From an uncultured Oscillospiraceae bacterium (GTDB lineage Bacteria > Bacillota > Clostridia > Oscillospirales > Oscillospiraceae): DNA of 39,991 bases. The notes under the pieces are model-generated. The model saw nothing but the letters and a program-made list of their open reading frames with translations, made no database searches and was not told where the DNA came from. The stretch covers positions 1 through 39,991 of the forward strand of contig CANRFA010000011.1 in assembly GCA_947629775.1 (NCBI GenBank), given 5' to 3'. This document shows positions 1 to 7,611 of this stretch, piece after piece. The position numbers were made by a program, and so were the translations under genes. The number at the start of each line of letters is the position of its first letter. Within the stretch, counting starts at the first letter, position 1.

Positions 1-1556
1 GCCTGCAGCTTCCCCCTGGCGCGATCCAGGGCGGGGAAGGAAGCGGCGTTGCGGAGGATGGCGAAGATGGAGCAGTGATTCTCCTCCGCCAGCTGCTTCG
101 CGACTTCCACGGTGCGGCTCCCGATGCCCCGGGGCGGGGTGTTGATGATCCGCAGCAGGCGCATGTTGTCCTGGGGGTTGTTCATCACGTCCAGGTAGGC
201 CAGCATGTCCCGGATCTCCATGCGGTCGAAGAAGCGGGTGCCCCCGAAGATCCGGTAGGGGATGCCCGAGCGCTTCAGCATGTTCTCCAGCTGGTTGGAC
301 TGGGCGTTCATGCGGTAGAGGATGGCGTGGTCCCGCCAGTTCCGGCCGCTGGAGCAGCTGTTCACGATCTGCTCCGCCACATACTGAGCCTCGTCGGACT
401 CGGTGGCGGCCTCGCAGACATGGACCGGCTCGCCGCCCTTGACGTCCGTCCACAGCGTCTTGCCCTTGCGGCCCTGGTTGTTGGCGATCACGGCGTTGGC
501 GGCGTCCAGGATGTTGCTGGTGGAGCGGTAGTTCTGCTCCAGACGGATGGTCCGGCAGCCCGGGTTCTTCTCCTCGAAGGTGAGGATGTTGTCGATGGTG
601 GCGCCCCGGAAGCGGTAGATGGACTGGTCGTCGTCTCCCACCACGCACAGGTTCTTCCGGCCGGCCGCCAGGCAGGCCGTCAGCTCGTACTGCAGGAGGT
701 TGGTGTCCTGGTACTCGTCCACGAGGACGTAGCGGAACTGGTTCTGGTAGTGGACCCGGACCTCCTCGAACTCGTTGAGCAGGCGTACGGTGTGGAGAAT
801 CAGGTCGTCGAAGTCCAGACCGCCCGCGTCCCACAGAGTCTTTTCGTAGATCTCATAGATCTGCGCGCAGCTCCTCCGGAAGGAGTCCCGGCTCCGGGAG
901 GCCCTGGCTGAGTAGTCCTTGGACAGCTGGCCCTTCATCTTGGCTTTGGAGATGGTGGTGAGCACCTTCCGGGGCGGGAACACCCGGTCCGAGAGCCCCA
1001 GCGCCTTCAGGGTGTCGCGGATGACCCGCAGGGAGTCCTCCGTGTCGTAGATGGTGAAGGTGGTGGGGAACCCGAGGCGGTCGATGTACCGGCGCAGGAT
1101 CCGCACGCAGGCGGCGTGGAAGGTGAAGGCCCAGATCTGCTGGGAGCCCGCCCCCACGGTGGCAGTCAGCCGTTCCCGCAGCTCGTCGGCCGCCCGGTTG
1201 GTGAACGTGATGGCGAGGATGGACCAGGGAGGAGCGGGATCCAGGGCGCAGAGCTTCACCTGCCGCTCCCGATCGCCTTCGCCGGTTTGCGCGTAATGTT
1301 CCAGGAAGGCCAGGTCCTCTTCCGTGACCCATTCGGGAACCTGGTCGCTGTCCGAGCCCTTTCCGTAGCGGATCAGGTTGACGACCCGGTTGATGAGCAC
1401 CGTGGTCTTGCCGCTGCCGGCTCCCGCCAGCAGCAGCAGCGGGCCCTCGGTGGCCAGCACTCCCTTCTGCTGCTCGGGATTCAGATGGGAGAAGTCCCGG
1501 GCGATGGCCGCCCGGCGCGCAGCGCAGAAACGGACTTTTTGTGCCTCTTCGAGCAT
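1..1556 (-). CDS. pcrA: UvrD/PcrA-type superfamily 1 DNA helicase, N-terminal part (cut by window edge)
   Basis: ATP-dependent 3'-5' DNA helicase of the UvrD/Rep/PcrA family, which acts in repair and in removing replication obstacles. About 518 residues are visible; the C-terminus lies beyond base 1. The protein begins MLEEAQKVRF. It carries the Q-motif region (LNPEQQKGV), Walker A AGAGSGKT at residues 44-51, motif Ia ITFTNRAADEL, Walker B VDEYQDTN, GDDDQSIYRFRGA and the LEQNYRS motif IV. The ATG at 1556 is preceded by AGGAAGGTG, and a promoter lies at 1588-1616. Compared with E. coli UvrD, about 40 extra residues sit between Walker A and motif Ia, with an acidic stretch (VTEEDLAFLEHY). Long open frames in the other registers here are shadows of this gene. 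The family call is very secure; PcrA rather than another UvrD paralogue is inference from the Firmicute context. Confidence 0.95.
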   Translation of the reverse strand, partial: MLEEAQKVRFCAARRAAIARDFSHLNPEQQKGVLATEGPLLLLAGAGSGKTTVLINRVVNLIRYGKGSDSDQVPEWVTEEDLAFLEHYAQTGEGDRERQVKLCALDPAPPWSILAITFTNRAADELRERLTATVGAGSQQIWAFTFHAACVRILRRYIDRLGFPTTFTIYDTEDSLRVIRDTLKALGLSDRVFPPRKVLTTISKAKMKGQLSKDYSARASRSRDSFRRSCAQIYEIYEKTLWDAGGLDFDDLILHTVRLLNEFEEVRVHYQNQFRYVLVDEYQDTNLLQYELTACLAAGRKNLCVVGDDDQSIYRFRGATIDNILTFEEKNPGCRTIRLEQNYRSTSNILDAANAVIANNQGRKGKTLWTDVKGGEPVHVCEAATESDEAQYVAEQIVNSCSSGRNWRDHAILYRMNAQSNQLENMLKRSGIPYRIFGGTRFFDRMEIRDMLAYLDVMNNPQDNMRLLRIINTPPRGIGSRTVEVAKQLAEENHCSIFAILRNAASFPALDRARGKLQ

Positions 1557-1587
1557 GGAACACCTTCCTTTTCTGATAAGATTCCTT

Positions 1588-1616
1588 AGTCTACTCCAAA
1601 AAAGCGATAAGGTCAA
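1588..1616 (-). promoter_or_regulatory. Sigma-A promoter of the helicase gene
   Basis: Reading the minus strand, TTGACC (1616-1611), a 17-bp spacer, then TAGACT (1593-1588). It lies about 30 bp upstream of the helicase start codon. Confidence 0.75.
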
Positions 1617-1704
1617 GCGGAAGCGAAAAGAACCGGAGGGAATCGGTAAAGGACGCTCTCCGGGGGAGAACGGCCGCGGGTCAGGCAAATCTCGCCCGCC
1701 CCGG

Positions 1705-1733
1705 TTGCATCCGGCGTTCCGCTGTGCTATACT
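1705..1733 (+). promoter_or_regulatory. Sigma-A promoter of the CNNM/CorC gene
   Basis: TTGCAT (1705-1710), 17-bp spacer, TATACT (1728-1733), about 50 bp before the ATG at 1785. The spacer ends in TGC, which also makes an extended -10. Confidence 0.8.
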
Positions 1734-1784
1734 TCTGGGAAACTGGTTCATTTTTCCCGGAAAGCTGAGGTAGAACAATACGAG

Positions 1785-3041
1785 ATGGAAATAGACAGTG
1801 CCAGTATAGGCATGCTGGTGGCGCTTGTGTTCCTGGTGGCCATGTCCGGCTGGTTTTCCGCCACGGAGACCGCCTTTACATCCCTGAACCGGATCCGCGT
1901 GAAGACCCGGGCGGAGGCCGGAGACCGGCGGGCGGAGAAGACCCTGGCCCTGGCGGAGCGCTACGATACCCTTCTGTCCACCATTCTGATCGGCAACAAC
2001 ATCGTCAACATCACCGCCACGACCGTCGCCACCGTGCTGTGCACGAAGTGGTTCCACGACTACGGCCCCACGGTCTCCACGGTGGCGCTGACCATCATCA
2101 TCCTGATCTTCGGCGAGGTCTCCCCCAAGAGTCTGGCCAAGGAGGCCCCGGAGGGCTGGGCCATGTTCGCCGCCCCCCTGCTGGGGCTGCTGATGGTCCT
2201 TCTCACCCCCATGAACTTCTTCTTCACAAAGTGGAAGCAGCTGCTCAGCCGCGTGTTCCACCCCGGGGGCTCGGAGGGCATCACGGAGGAGGAGCTGGTG
2301 GGCATGGTGGACCAGGCGGAGAGCGAAGGCGGCCTGGACGAGCACGAGAGCGACCTCATCCGCAACGCCATCGAGTTTACGGACATGGAGGCCTCGGACA
2401 TCATCACGCCCCGGGTGGACCTGGAGGCGCTGGAGGAGAACAGCACCATGGAGGAGGCGGCCTCCCTCTTCGCGGGGACCGGCTACTCCCGGCTTCCCCT
2501 CTACCGGGAGACCATTGACGACATCACAGGGGTCATCCATGAGAAGGACTTCTACGCCGCCCGCTACCGGGGGGAGACCTGCCTCGCCAACATAAAGTCC
2601 CCGGTCATTTATACCACCGGCGGGGTCAAAATCAGCGAGCTGCTGCGGGAGCTGCAGCGGAGCAAGGTCCATATGGCAGTGGTGGTGGACGAGTACGGCG
2701 GCACGGTGGGGATCGTCACCATGGAGGATATCATCGAGGAGCTGGTGGGCGAGATCTGGGACGAGCACGACGAAGTGATCGAGACCTTCGCCCGGCAGCC
2801 GGACGGCAGCTATAAGATCGACTGCTCCGCGGACCTGCCGGACATGTACGACCTCTTTTCCGTCCGGGGCACCTGCACGGCCGCCACGGTATCCGGCTGG
2901 GTGCTGGAGTGCCTGGGTCGTCTGCCGGAGCCGGGGGACACCTTCCAGGCGGAGGGCCTGGACGTGAAAATTACCCGGGTGGAGCACCGGCGGGTCCTGG
3001 AGATCCAGGTGCGCCCCCTGGCGGAGGAGAACGCGCCGTAG
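1785..3041 (+). CDS. CNNM/CorC (HlyC) family membrane protein with CBS pair
   Basis: A 418-residue protein of the CNNM/CorC family, whose members are linked to Mg2+ or other cation efflux and were formerly called hemolysin-like. The order is typical: an N-terminal DUF21 membrane domain with about three or four hydrophobic segments (residues 8-30, 60-90, 95-145), a linker ([19 protein letters not shown]), two CBS motifs (about 200-330, including [10 protein letters not shown] and [18 protein letters not shown]), and a C-terminal CorC_HlyC domain (340-415). Length and domain order match the family. The start at 1785 follows a GAGGT about 14 bases upstream, which is a little far; an in-frame ATG at 1812 is an alternative. 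It is a single-gene unit with its own promoter and a hairpin downstream. The family is certain; the transported ion cannot be told from sequence. Confidence 0.93.
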   Translation: MEIDSASIGMLVALVFLVAMSGWFSATETAFTSLNRIRVKTRAEAGDRRAEKTLALAERYDTLLSTILIGNNIVNITATTVATVLCTKWFHDYGPTVSTVALTIIILIFGEVSPKSLAKEAPEGWAMFAAPLLGLLMVLLTPMNFFFTKWKQLLSRVFHPGGSEGITEEELVGMVDQAESEGGLDEHESDLIRNAIEFTDMEASDIITPRVDLEALEENSTMEEAASLFAGTGYSRLPLYRETIDDITGVIHEKDFYAARYRGETCLANIKSPVIYTTGGVKISELLRELQRSKVHMAVVVDEYGGTVGIVTMEDIIEELVGEIWDEHDEVIETFARQPDGSYKIDCSADLPDMYDLFSVRGTCTAATVSGWVLECLGRLPEPGDTFQAEGLDVKITRVEHRRVLEIQVRPLAEENAP

Positions 3042-3063
3042 GTTTCCTCGAATCGGACTGCAG

Positions 3064-3098
3064 AAAAAAAGACCCGCGCCGGGTTTGGCGCGGGTCTT
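3064..3098 (-). terminator. Intrinsic terminator, usable in both directions
   Basis: A 12-bp stem (3069-3080 with 3087-3098) with loop GGGTTT sits between two convergent genes. On the minus strand it runs into seven T residues, so it serves the sigma/anti-sigma pair best. On the plus strand it ends in TCTTT. Confidence 0.85.
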
Positions 3099-3104
3099 TC
3101 TGGC

Positions 3105-3605
3105 TCAGGGCTCCGTCAGGGCGGCCTCCAGCCAGAGGCCGGTCGGCAGCGGGATGTAGAGCTCCGTTTCGCCCGCGGCCCAGACGGGAAGTCCCACATA
3201 GTCTTCCTGATCCGTAGAGGGACCCTCTGTGGCGGAAAGGGGGCCCAGCGTACCGATTTGGTGGGCGTCCTCTGGAACAGCGTCCACGATCTGCAGGATG
3301 GTGTACGTCCTGCCGTCCAGCCAGATGGTGCCCTCCGGAGAGAAACCGGGCTCTGACGCCGCGGCGGAGCTGGCTCCCCCGGGGGAAGAGGATCCCGGAG
3401 CGGGCGCTGCTGCTCCTCCGGCGGAGGAACTCCCTCCGCCCATGCGACCTCTGGGGAAGAGGACCAGGACCAGCAGCACGCAGGCCGCCAGCGCGACGGC
3501 CCGGGCGGCAAACCGGAACCGGGGGCGGGAGAGAGGTTCTTCGGCCTCAGCGATCAGGTCGTCGTCCAGAAAGCCGATGGCCTGAAGAAGGTGGTCAGGG
3601 TTCAT
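3105..3605 (-). CDS. Single-pass membrane protein, probable anti-sigma factor
   Basis: A 166-residue protein starting MNPDHLLQAIGFLDDDLI, followed by an acidic and basic cytosolic stretch, one transmembrane segment (about residues 35-53, ending VLLVLVLFP), and a Ser/Gly/Pro/Ala-rich linker. The extracellular part has no motif I know. The ATG overlaps the sigma factor stop codon as ATGA, so translation is coupled. The short N-terminus plus TM layout immediately after an ECF sigma gene is what many Firmicute anti-sigma factors look like, for example the group that begins with an AIG.(I/L)DD motif. I see no zinc-binding HxxxCxxC motif. The role as regulator of the upstream sigma factor is inference from position and topology; the outer domain may be the sensor. 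Confidence 0.7.
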   Translation of the reverse strand: MNPDHLLQAIGFLDDDLIAEAEEPLSRPRFRFAARAVALAACVLLVLVLFPRGRMGGGSSSAGGAAAPAPGSSSPGGASSAAASEPGFSPEGTIWLDGRTYTILQIVDAVPEDAHQIGTLGPLSATEGPSTDQEDYVGLPVWAAGETELYIPLPTGLWLEAALTEP

Positions 3606-4162
3606 ACGGAAACTCCCTCCTGTTCCAGCGCCGCCTTCAGGCGCTTTCGGACGCGGAAGAGCCGGGAGCGGGCCTGCAGCTCCGTCAGGCGGAAGCGGGC
3701 GGCGAGAACCGTGATGGGCTCCATATGAAAGTACCGGCGGACAAAGAGCTTCCGGTCCAGCTCCGGCTGACGGCGGAGAAAGGCGGAGATGAGGGCGGCG
3801 GTCTCCCGGGCCTCCAGGTCTTCCTCCGGACGGTGGCCGTCCGGCACACACTCTCCCAGTTCCTGCAGGGACAGCTCCACCTGGGAGCCGCCCCGTTTGG
3901 CGGCCCGGTCCCGCCGCCAGCGGTCCAGGGAGAGGTTGCGGGTGAGGCGGCCGAAAAAGGCGGAGAGAATCCCGGGGCGCTGGGGCGGCATGCTGTTCCA
4001 GGCCCGGAACCAGGTGTCGTTGACGCACTCCTCCACGTCCTCCCGCTGCTCCAGAATGGAGCGGGCGATGGAGGCGCAGTAGGGACCGTATTTGCGGTCG
4101 CTTTCCGTGATGGCCTCCTGGGAGCGGGCCCAGTAGAGGTCGATGATCGCTTCGTCTTCCAA
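3602..4162 (-). CDS. ECF-type RNA polymerase sigma factor
   Basis: A sigma-70 family extracytoplasmic function factor of 186 residues. Region 2 lies at about 20-85 (CASIARSILEQREDVEE, then DTWFRAW) and region 4 at about 120-182, with a helix-turn-helix around ITVLAARFRLTELQARSRL. I place the start at the TTG at 4162 because GGAGGG sits 7 bases upstream. The open frame continues upstream to 4288, but that extension is low-complexity and covers the putative promoter. It forms a two-gene unit with the membrane protein that overlaps its stop codon. A candidate ECF-type autoregulatory promoter lies upstream at 4234-4258. The target regulon is unknown; the divergent polysaccharide deacetylase suggests an envelope theme, but that is only context. 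Confidence 0.9.
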   Translation of the reverse strand: MEDEAIIDLYWARSQEAITESDRKYGPYCASIARSILEQREDVEECVNDTWFRAWNSMPPQRPGILSAFFGRLTRNLSLDRWRRDRAAKRGGSQVELSLQELGECVPDGHRPEEDLEARETAALISAFLRRQPELDRKLFVRRYFHMEPITVLAARFRLTELQARSRLFRVRKRLKAALEQEGVSV

Positions 4163-4181
4163 GAGGAACCCTCCCTTCGAG

Positions 4182-4276
4182 GAAAATCGGCTTCCGCGGG
4201 GATCCGGCCCGCGGGCGGCCCTCTGTCTGTCAGGACGTAAACGGTGCCCGCTGGTTGCGCAGCGGAGCCGATTTTC
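4182..4276. repeat. Inverted repeat bracketing the sigma factor promoter region
   Basis: GAAAATCGGCT at 4182-4192 is matched by its exact reverse complement at 4266-4276. The pairing can extend into TCCGC/GCGG with one bulged base. The enclosed stretch of about 70 bp contains the candidate ECF promoter. It could be a pair of operator half-sites, an RNA stem, or the arms of a small invertible segment. Confidence 0.6.
4234..4258 (-). promoter_or_regulatory. Candidate ECF-type promoter of the sigma factor gene
   Basis: On the minus strand, GCAACC (4258-4253), 15 bp, then CGTC (4237-4234). This resembles the AAC ... CGTC pattern of many ECF sigma factors, which often drive their own gene. The spacer is one base shorter than the usual 16. 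Inference. Confidence 0.4.
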
Positions 4277-4523
4277 AAAGAAAAACATCGCCTCCGAAGA
4301 GGAGTACGGAGAGTCGGCTGAGGACGGAGAAGAAGAGCAAGGGATGAGCTGCCAGGAGAAAGCGGATGCGTCCGGACCTGGGTGGAGCCATCCGGACTTT
4401 CCGCCGGAGAGGCTTACGGCGGCCCTTCGCCTGTGGAACGCGAACTGACAGAATTATCCTCGCAAGAGAGACCCTGCCCCCGGGCATACTTTCCCCAAAC
4501 GAACCGGGAAAGGGGCGGATGGT
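4277..4523. other. Gene-free stretch before the deacetylase gene
   Basis: Together with 4163-4276 this makes a gap of about 360 bp. I find no convincing gene or sigma-A promoter in it. Only GC-rich sequence with weak open frames and the ribosome binding site of the next gene (AAAGGGGCGG) are visible. Confidence 0.5.
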
Positions 4524-5249
4524 ATGGGAAAGGGACGGCGTGGCGCGGCGCTCACGCTGGCGGCGGCTCTGACGCTGGCCCTGGCGCCTCCCGGAGCGGG
4601 ACCGGCGCAGACGGCGACGGGACCGGCCCGGGTGCCGGATCAGACGCCGCTGGTGGCCCTGACCTTTGACGACGGCCCGCGCCCCGCGACCACGGAGAGA
4701 CTGCTGGATGGCCTGGCGCTGCGGGAGGTGCCGGCCACGTTCTTTCTCATCGGCTGCCAGCTGGAGGGCAACGGGGATCTGGTCCGGGAGATGAAGGCCC
4801 GGGGCCACCAGATCGGGATTCACACCTTCGACCATGTGAAGGTGGCGGGCCTTTCCCGGGCGGAGTACGACGAACAGCTGGGGAAGACCCGGGAGGCCCT
4901 GACCGCGATCCTGGGACCGGGGGAGTGGTGGTTCCGTCCTCCCTATGGCCTGATGGACGAGGAGACCCGCGCCCGGGCGGACAGCCCCCTGGTGCTCTGG
5001 TCCGTGGATCCGGAGGACTGGAAGGACCGGGATACGGAGCGGATTGTTGCGGCGGTCACGGAGCAGGCGCAGGACGGGGACATCATTCTCCTCCACGACA
5101 TCTACGACAGCTCCGTGGACGCGGCGCTGCGGATTGTGGATACGCTTCTGGACCGGGGATTCGCCTTTGTGACGGTGGAGCAGCTGCTGGCGCTGCGGGG
5201 AGTGGAACCGGAGCCGGGAATGACCTGTATCCGGTTTCCATTTGGGTAA
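4524..5249 (+). CDS. Polysaccharide deacetylase (NodB domain), exported
   Basis: A 241-residue carbohydrate esterase family 4 protein that removes N-acetyl groups from a cell-wall or similar polysaccharide outside the membrane. A signal peptide or anchor is seen at residues 1-30 (GKGRRG, then a hydrophobic Ala/Leu stretch). The NodB domain follows with its motifs in order: TFDDGP (Asp pair for base and metal), HTFDH (the metal-binding HxxxH), RPPYG, WSVDPEDW and LLHD. All catalytic positions are present. The protein is compact, with no extra carbohydrate-binding domain. The start ATG is preceded by an AAAGGGG-type site. It stands alone on the plus strand. Peptidoglycan (PgdA/PdaA-like) is the likeliest substrate in a Gram-positive spore former, but chitin-like substrates are not excluded by the sequence. 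Confidence 0.93.
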   Translation: MGKGRRGAALTLAAALTLALAPPGAGPAQTATGPARVPDQTPLVALTFDDGPRPATTERLLDGLALREVPATFFLIGCQLEGNGDLVREMKARGHQIGIHTFDHVKVAGLSRAEYDEQLGKTREALTAILGPGEWWFRPPYGLMDEETRARADSPLVLWSVDPEDWKDRDTERIVAAVTEQAQDGDIILLHDIYDSSVDAALRIVDTLLDRGFAFVTVEQLLALRGVEPEPGMTCIRFPFG

Positions 5250-5266
5250 AAGAATCGGAAAGGGGA

Positions 5267-5295
5267 TTGCTTTTTCCGGCGCCATCGTGTAAAAT
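5267..5295 (+). promoter_or_regulatory. Sigma-A promoter of the small membrane protein gene
   Basis: TTGCTT (5267-5272), 17-bp spacer, TAAAAT (5290-5295), about 41 bp before the ATG at 5337. Confidence 0.75.
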
Positions 5296-5336
5296 GGTGG
5301 AAAGCGCAACCAATCGACCGGAGGAGGAGGATTTCC

Positions 5337-5507
5337 ATGAAGGTTGCCCGTTTTGTTCTGAAAATCGTCGCTTTATCTCTGGCGGTGGCTTCCCTGATCT
5401 GCGCCGTCATCGCTTATTCCGATAAGATCGGAGAGCTGTTTGGCCTTGTCTGCGGAAAACTGCGCCGCGAGGTCTACGCCTCCGAGTACGATGACTATGA
5501 GGAGTAA
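5337..5507 (+). CDS. Small single-pass membrane protein with acidic tail (56 residues)
   Basis: A short gene with a very strong ribosome binding site (GGAGGAGGAGG, 6 bases before ATG), its own sigma-A promoter and an intrinsic terminator immediately downstream. The product begins MKVARFVLKIVALSLAVASL, has one hydrophobic helix to about residue 26, then an amphipathic stretch (KIGELFGLVCGKLRREVYA) and ends in the acidic YDDYEE. I believe similar tiny proteins occur in related gut clostridia, but I know no function. The complete set of expression signals makes it a real gene despite its size. Confidence 0.8.
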   Translation: MKVARFVLKIVALSLAVASLICAVIAYSDKIGELFGLVCGKLRREVYASEYDDYEE

Positions 5508-5531
5508 GCCGGCAGAACGCCGCCGCTTCTG

Positions 5532-5564
5532 AAAAAACAGCCGCCTTCGGGGCGGCTGTTTTTT
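5532..5564. terminator. Bidirectional intrinsic terminator
   Basis: A 10-bp stem (5536-5545 with 5551-5560), loop TTCGG, flanked by an A tract on the left and a T tract on the right that extend the pairing to 14. It separates the small membrane protein gene (plus) from the CmpB-like gene (minus). Confidence 0.92.
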
Positions 5565-5571
5565 TCGGAAT

Positions 5572-6087
5572 TCAGAACAGAGGGCGCAGCACCTTCCGGT
5601 CCCCCGTGGCCCGCAGGGCCAGGGAGGAGAAGAGAAAATCGCAGAGCAGGGTCGCCATGGCCATGAGGCTCACCGGGACGGGAATGGAGGCCAGGGCGGA
5701 CGCCAGAAGGGGATGGATCCGGTACACCAGCAGCAGGGCCAGCAGGCCCCAGGCCAGGGAAAAGGGCAGACAGATCCGCCCCTGGACGCTGCCGGGCAGA
5801 CCCCGGTAGTCCCAGAAGGACACATGGAGCGCCCGCTCGTACCAGAGCGCGGCCCCGTACTCCGTCGCCGTGGCGGTGAGACCGCCCAGCAGAAAGAGCG
5901 CCAGGGGCCGTGCGCGCACGGCGGCGGGCAGAAGCAGAATGCCGCAGGCGCCCAGTCCGTAGACCGGACACAGGGGAAGCACCATCAGGCACTTGCGGTC
6001 CGGGCGGCTGCCGGTCAGCCGGGCGAAGAGGACCTCCAGCAGGAAGCCCAGAAAGCTGTAAAGCGTAAAAATCCAGAACCAGATCAT
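5572..6087 (-). CDS. CmpB-like (putative ABC transporter type IV) membrane protein
   Basis: A 171-residue polytopic membrane protein of the family Pfam calls putative ABC-transporter type IV (CmpB/YvlD-like naming varies). It starts MIWFWIFTLYSFLGFLLEV and has about five hydrophobic segments. The family features are a tryptophan-rich first helix with a Gly-Phe/Leu-Glu motif, then the CLMVLPLCPVYGLGA stretch after the first loop, and WDYRG in the mid-protein loop. I see no ATPase domain or nucleotide-binding motif, so the transporter label is only the family name. The ribosome binding site GGGAGGTG is 4 bases before the ATG and is buried in a strong hairpin (6090-6130). It lies 67 bases downstream of cysS on the same strand. 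Function unknown. Confidence 0.75.
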   Translation of the reverse strand: MIWFWIFTLYSFLGFLLEVLFARLTGSRPDRKCLMVLPLCPVYGLGACGILLLPAAVRARPLALFLLGGLTATATEYGAALWYERALHVSFWDYRGLPGSVQGRICLPFSLAWGLLALLLVYRIHPLLASALASIPVPVSLMAMATLLCDFLFSSLALRATGDRKVLRPLF

Positions 6088-6089
6088 CG

Positions 6090-6130
6090 GACACCTCCCA
6101 CGAACACAGTTTGAGTTCGCGGGAGGTGTC
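6090..6130 (-). promoter_or_regulatory. Hairpin occluding the ribosome binding site of the CmpB-like gene
   Basis: GACACCTCCC (6090-6099) pairs with GGGAGGTGTC (6121-6130). After one mismatch, CGAAC (6101-6105) pairs with GTTCG (6115-6119). The loop is 9 bases. In the minus-strand RNA the 3' arm is exactly the Shine-Dalgarno of the gene starting at 6087. There is no T tract after it, so it does not look like a terminator. Confidence 0.7.
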
Positions 6131-6154
6131 TTATCCGCGGAAAATGATGCGCGC

Positions 6155-7606
6155 TCAGACCCGCTTCCAGGTGGCGCCGCCGGGGATGTCGGTGATCTCG
6201 ATGCCCTGCGCCTTCAGCTCGTTGCGGATGCGGTCCGCCTCGGCGAAGTTCTTCGCCTTTTTGGCCTCGCCCCGGGCCAGAACCAGGGCGTCGATGGCGG
6301 GATCCCCTTCGCCGGTGACGGTGTAGCCGCCGCTGGTGCGGGCGTTCTTCGCCTGTTCGGCCTTCTTCCGCCGCTGTTCGGCGGCCTTCTCCAGCAGGGA
6401 CAGGGAGAGTACCTGATCGAAGCTGTCCAGGATCGCCAGGCGGGTGGCGCCGTTGGTCTTCGCCTTGAGGGCGTCGTAGAGGCAGGTGACGCCCTGGGCG
6501 GTGTTGAGGTCGTTGCCCATCACGGTGCGGAAGTGCTCCTCATATTTTGCCTTTACAGCCTCGTCCACGGGGCCGTCGTCGGGGTTGAGGGCGGCGATGC
6601 GGTCGATGAGCTTGCGCCAGGTGACGGCGGCGTTGTCCAGGTTCTCCCAGGAGAAGACCAGGGCCTTGCGGTAGTGGCTCTGGAGGCAGAAGAAGCGGTA
6701 GACCAGAGGATCGTAGCCCTTTTCCTCCAGCAGGGAGACGGTGAGGAACTCGCCCTTGGACTTGGACATCTTGCCGGTGTTGGTGTTCAGGTGGTGAACG
6801 TGGAACCACTGTCCGCACCAGGGGTGGCCCAGATAGGACTCGGACTGGGCGATCTCGTTGGTGTGGTGGGGGAAGGCGTTGTCCACGCCGCCGCAGTGCA
6901 GATCCAGATACTCCCCGTTGTACTTCATGGAGATGCAGGAGCACTCGATGTGCCAGCCGGGATAGCCCACGCCCCAGGGGGAGTCCCACTTCAGGGCCTG
7001 GTCTTCGAACTTGGACTTCGTGAACCAGAGAACGAAGTCGTTCTTATTGCGCTTGTTGAGGTCCTCCTCCACGCCCTCCCGGACGCCGACCGCCAGGTCC
7101 TCCTCGTCGTGGTCGTTGAAAATATAGTAGCGCTCCAGCTTGGAGGTGTCAAAGTAGACGTTGCCTCCGGCGAAGTAGGCGTAGCCCTTCTCCTGCAGAG
7201 CCTGGATGACGCGGATGAACTCGTCGATGAGACCGGTGGCGGGCTGTACCACGTCCGGGGTCTTGATATTCAGTTTCCGGCAGTCCTCAAAGAAGGCGTC
7301 CGTGTAGAACTGCGCGATCTCCATGACGGTCTTGTGCTCCCGGCGGGCCCCCTTGAGCATCTTGTCCTCGCCGGTATCGGCGTCCGAGGCCAGATGGCCC
7401 ACGTCCGTGATATTCATGACCCGGTTCACGTCGTAGCCGGCGTAGCGCAGGTACTTCTCCAGCACGTCCTCCATGATGTAGGAGCGCAGGTTGCCGATGT
7501 GGGCGAAGTGATAGACCGTGGGGCCGCAGGTGTACATCTCCACCCGGCCGGGGGTGTGGGTGGTGAACTCCTGTTTTTTGTGGGTGGCGGAATTGTACAG
7601 ATACAT
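6155..7606 (-). CDS. cysS: Cysteinyl-tRNA synthetase
   Basis: Class I synthetase that charges tRNA-Cys with cysteine, 483 residues, close to the usual length. The signature HIGN (the HIGH variant) is at residues 36-39 and KMSKSK at 279-284. The zinc ligands of the family are present at Cys27, Cys222, His247 and Glu251, with the same spacing as E. coli C28, C209, H234, E238. A DALR-like helical C-terminal region follows from about residue 345, rich in Lys/Glu/Arg, and it ends GGATWKRV. The ATG at 7606 is preceded by AAGGAG lying across the end of cysE; only 5 bases separate the two genes. It is therefore co-transcribed with cysE under the upstream Cys T-box, which fits a shared response to uncharged tRNA-Cys. 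Identification is secure. Confidence 0.98.
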   Translation of the reverse strand: MYLYNSATHKKQEFTTHTPGRVEMYTCGPTVYHFAHIGNLRSYIMEDVLEKYLRYAGYDVNRVMNITDVGHLASDADTGEDKMLKGARREHKTVMEIAQFYTDAFFEDCRKLNIKTPDVVQPATGLIDEFIRVIQALQEKGYAYFAGGNVYFDTSKLERYYIFNDHDEEDLAVGVREGVEEDLNKRNKNDFVLWFTKSKFEDQALKWDSPWGVGYPGWHIECSCISMKYNGEYLDLHCGGVDNAFPHHTNEIAQSESYLGHPWCGQWFHVHHLNTNTGKMSKSKGEFLTVSLLEEKGYDPLVYRFFCLQSHYRKALVFSWENLDNAAVTWRKLIDRIAALNPDDGPVDEAVKAKYEEHFRTVMGNDLNTAQGVTCLYDALKAKTNGATRLAILDSFDQVLSLSLLEKAAEQRRKKAEQAKNARTSGGYTVTGEGDPAIDALVLARGEAKKAKNFAEADRIRNELKAQGIEITDIPGGATWKRV

Positions 7607-7611
7607 GGGTA

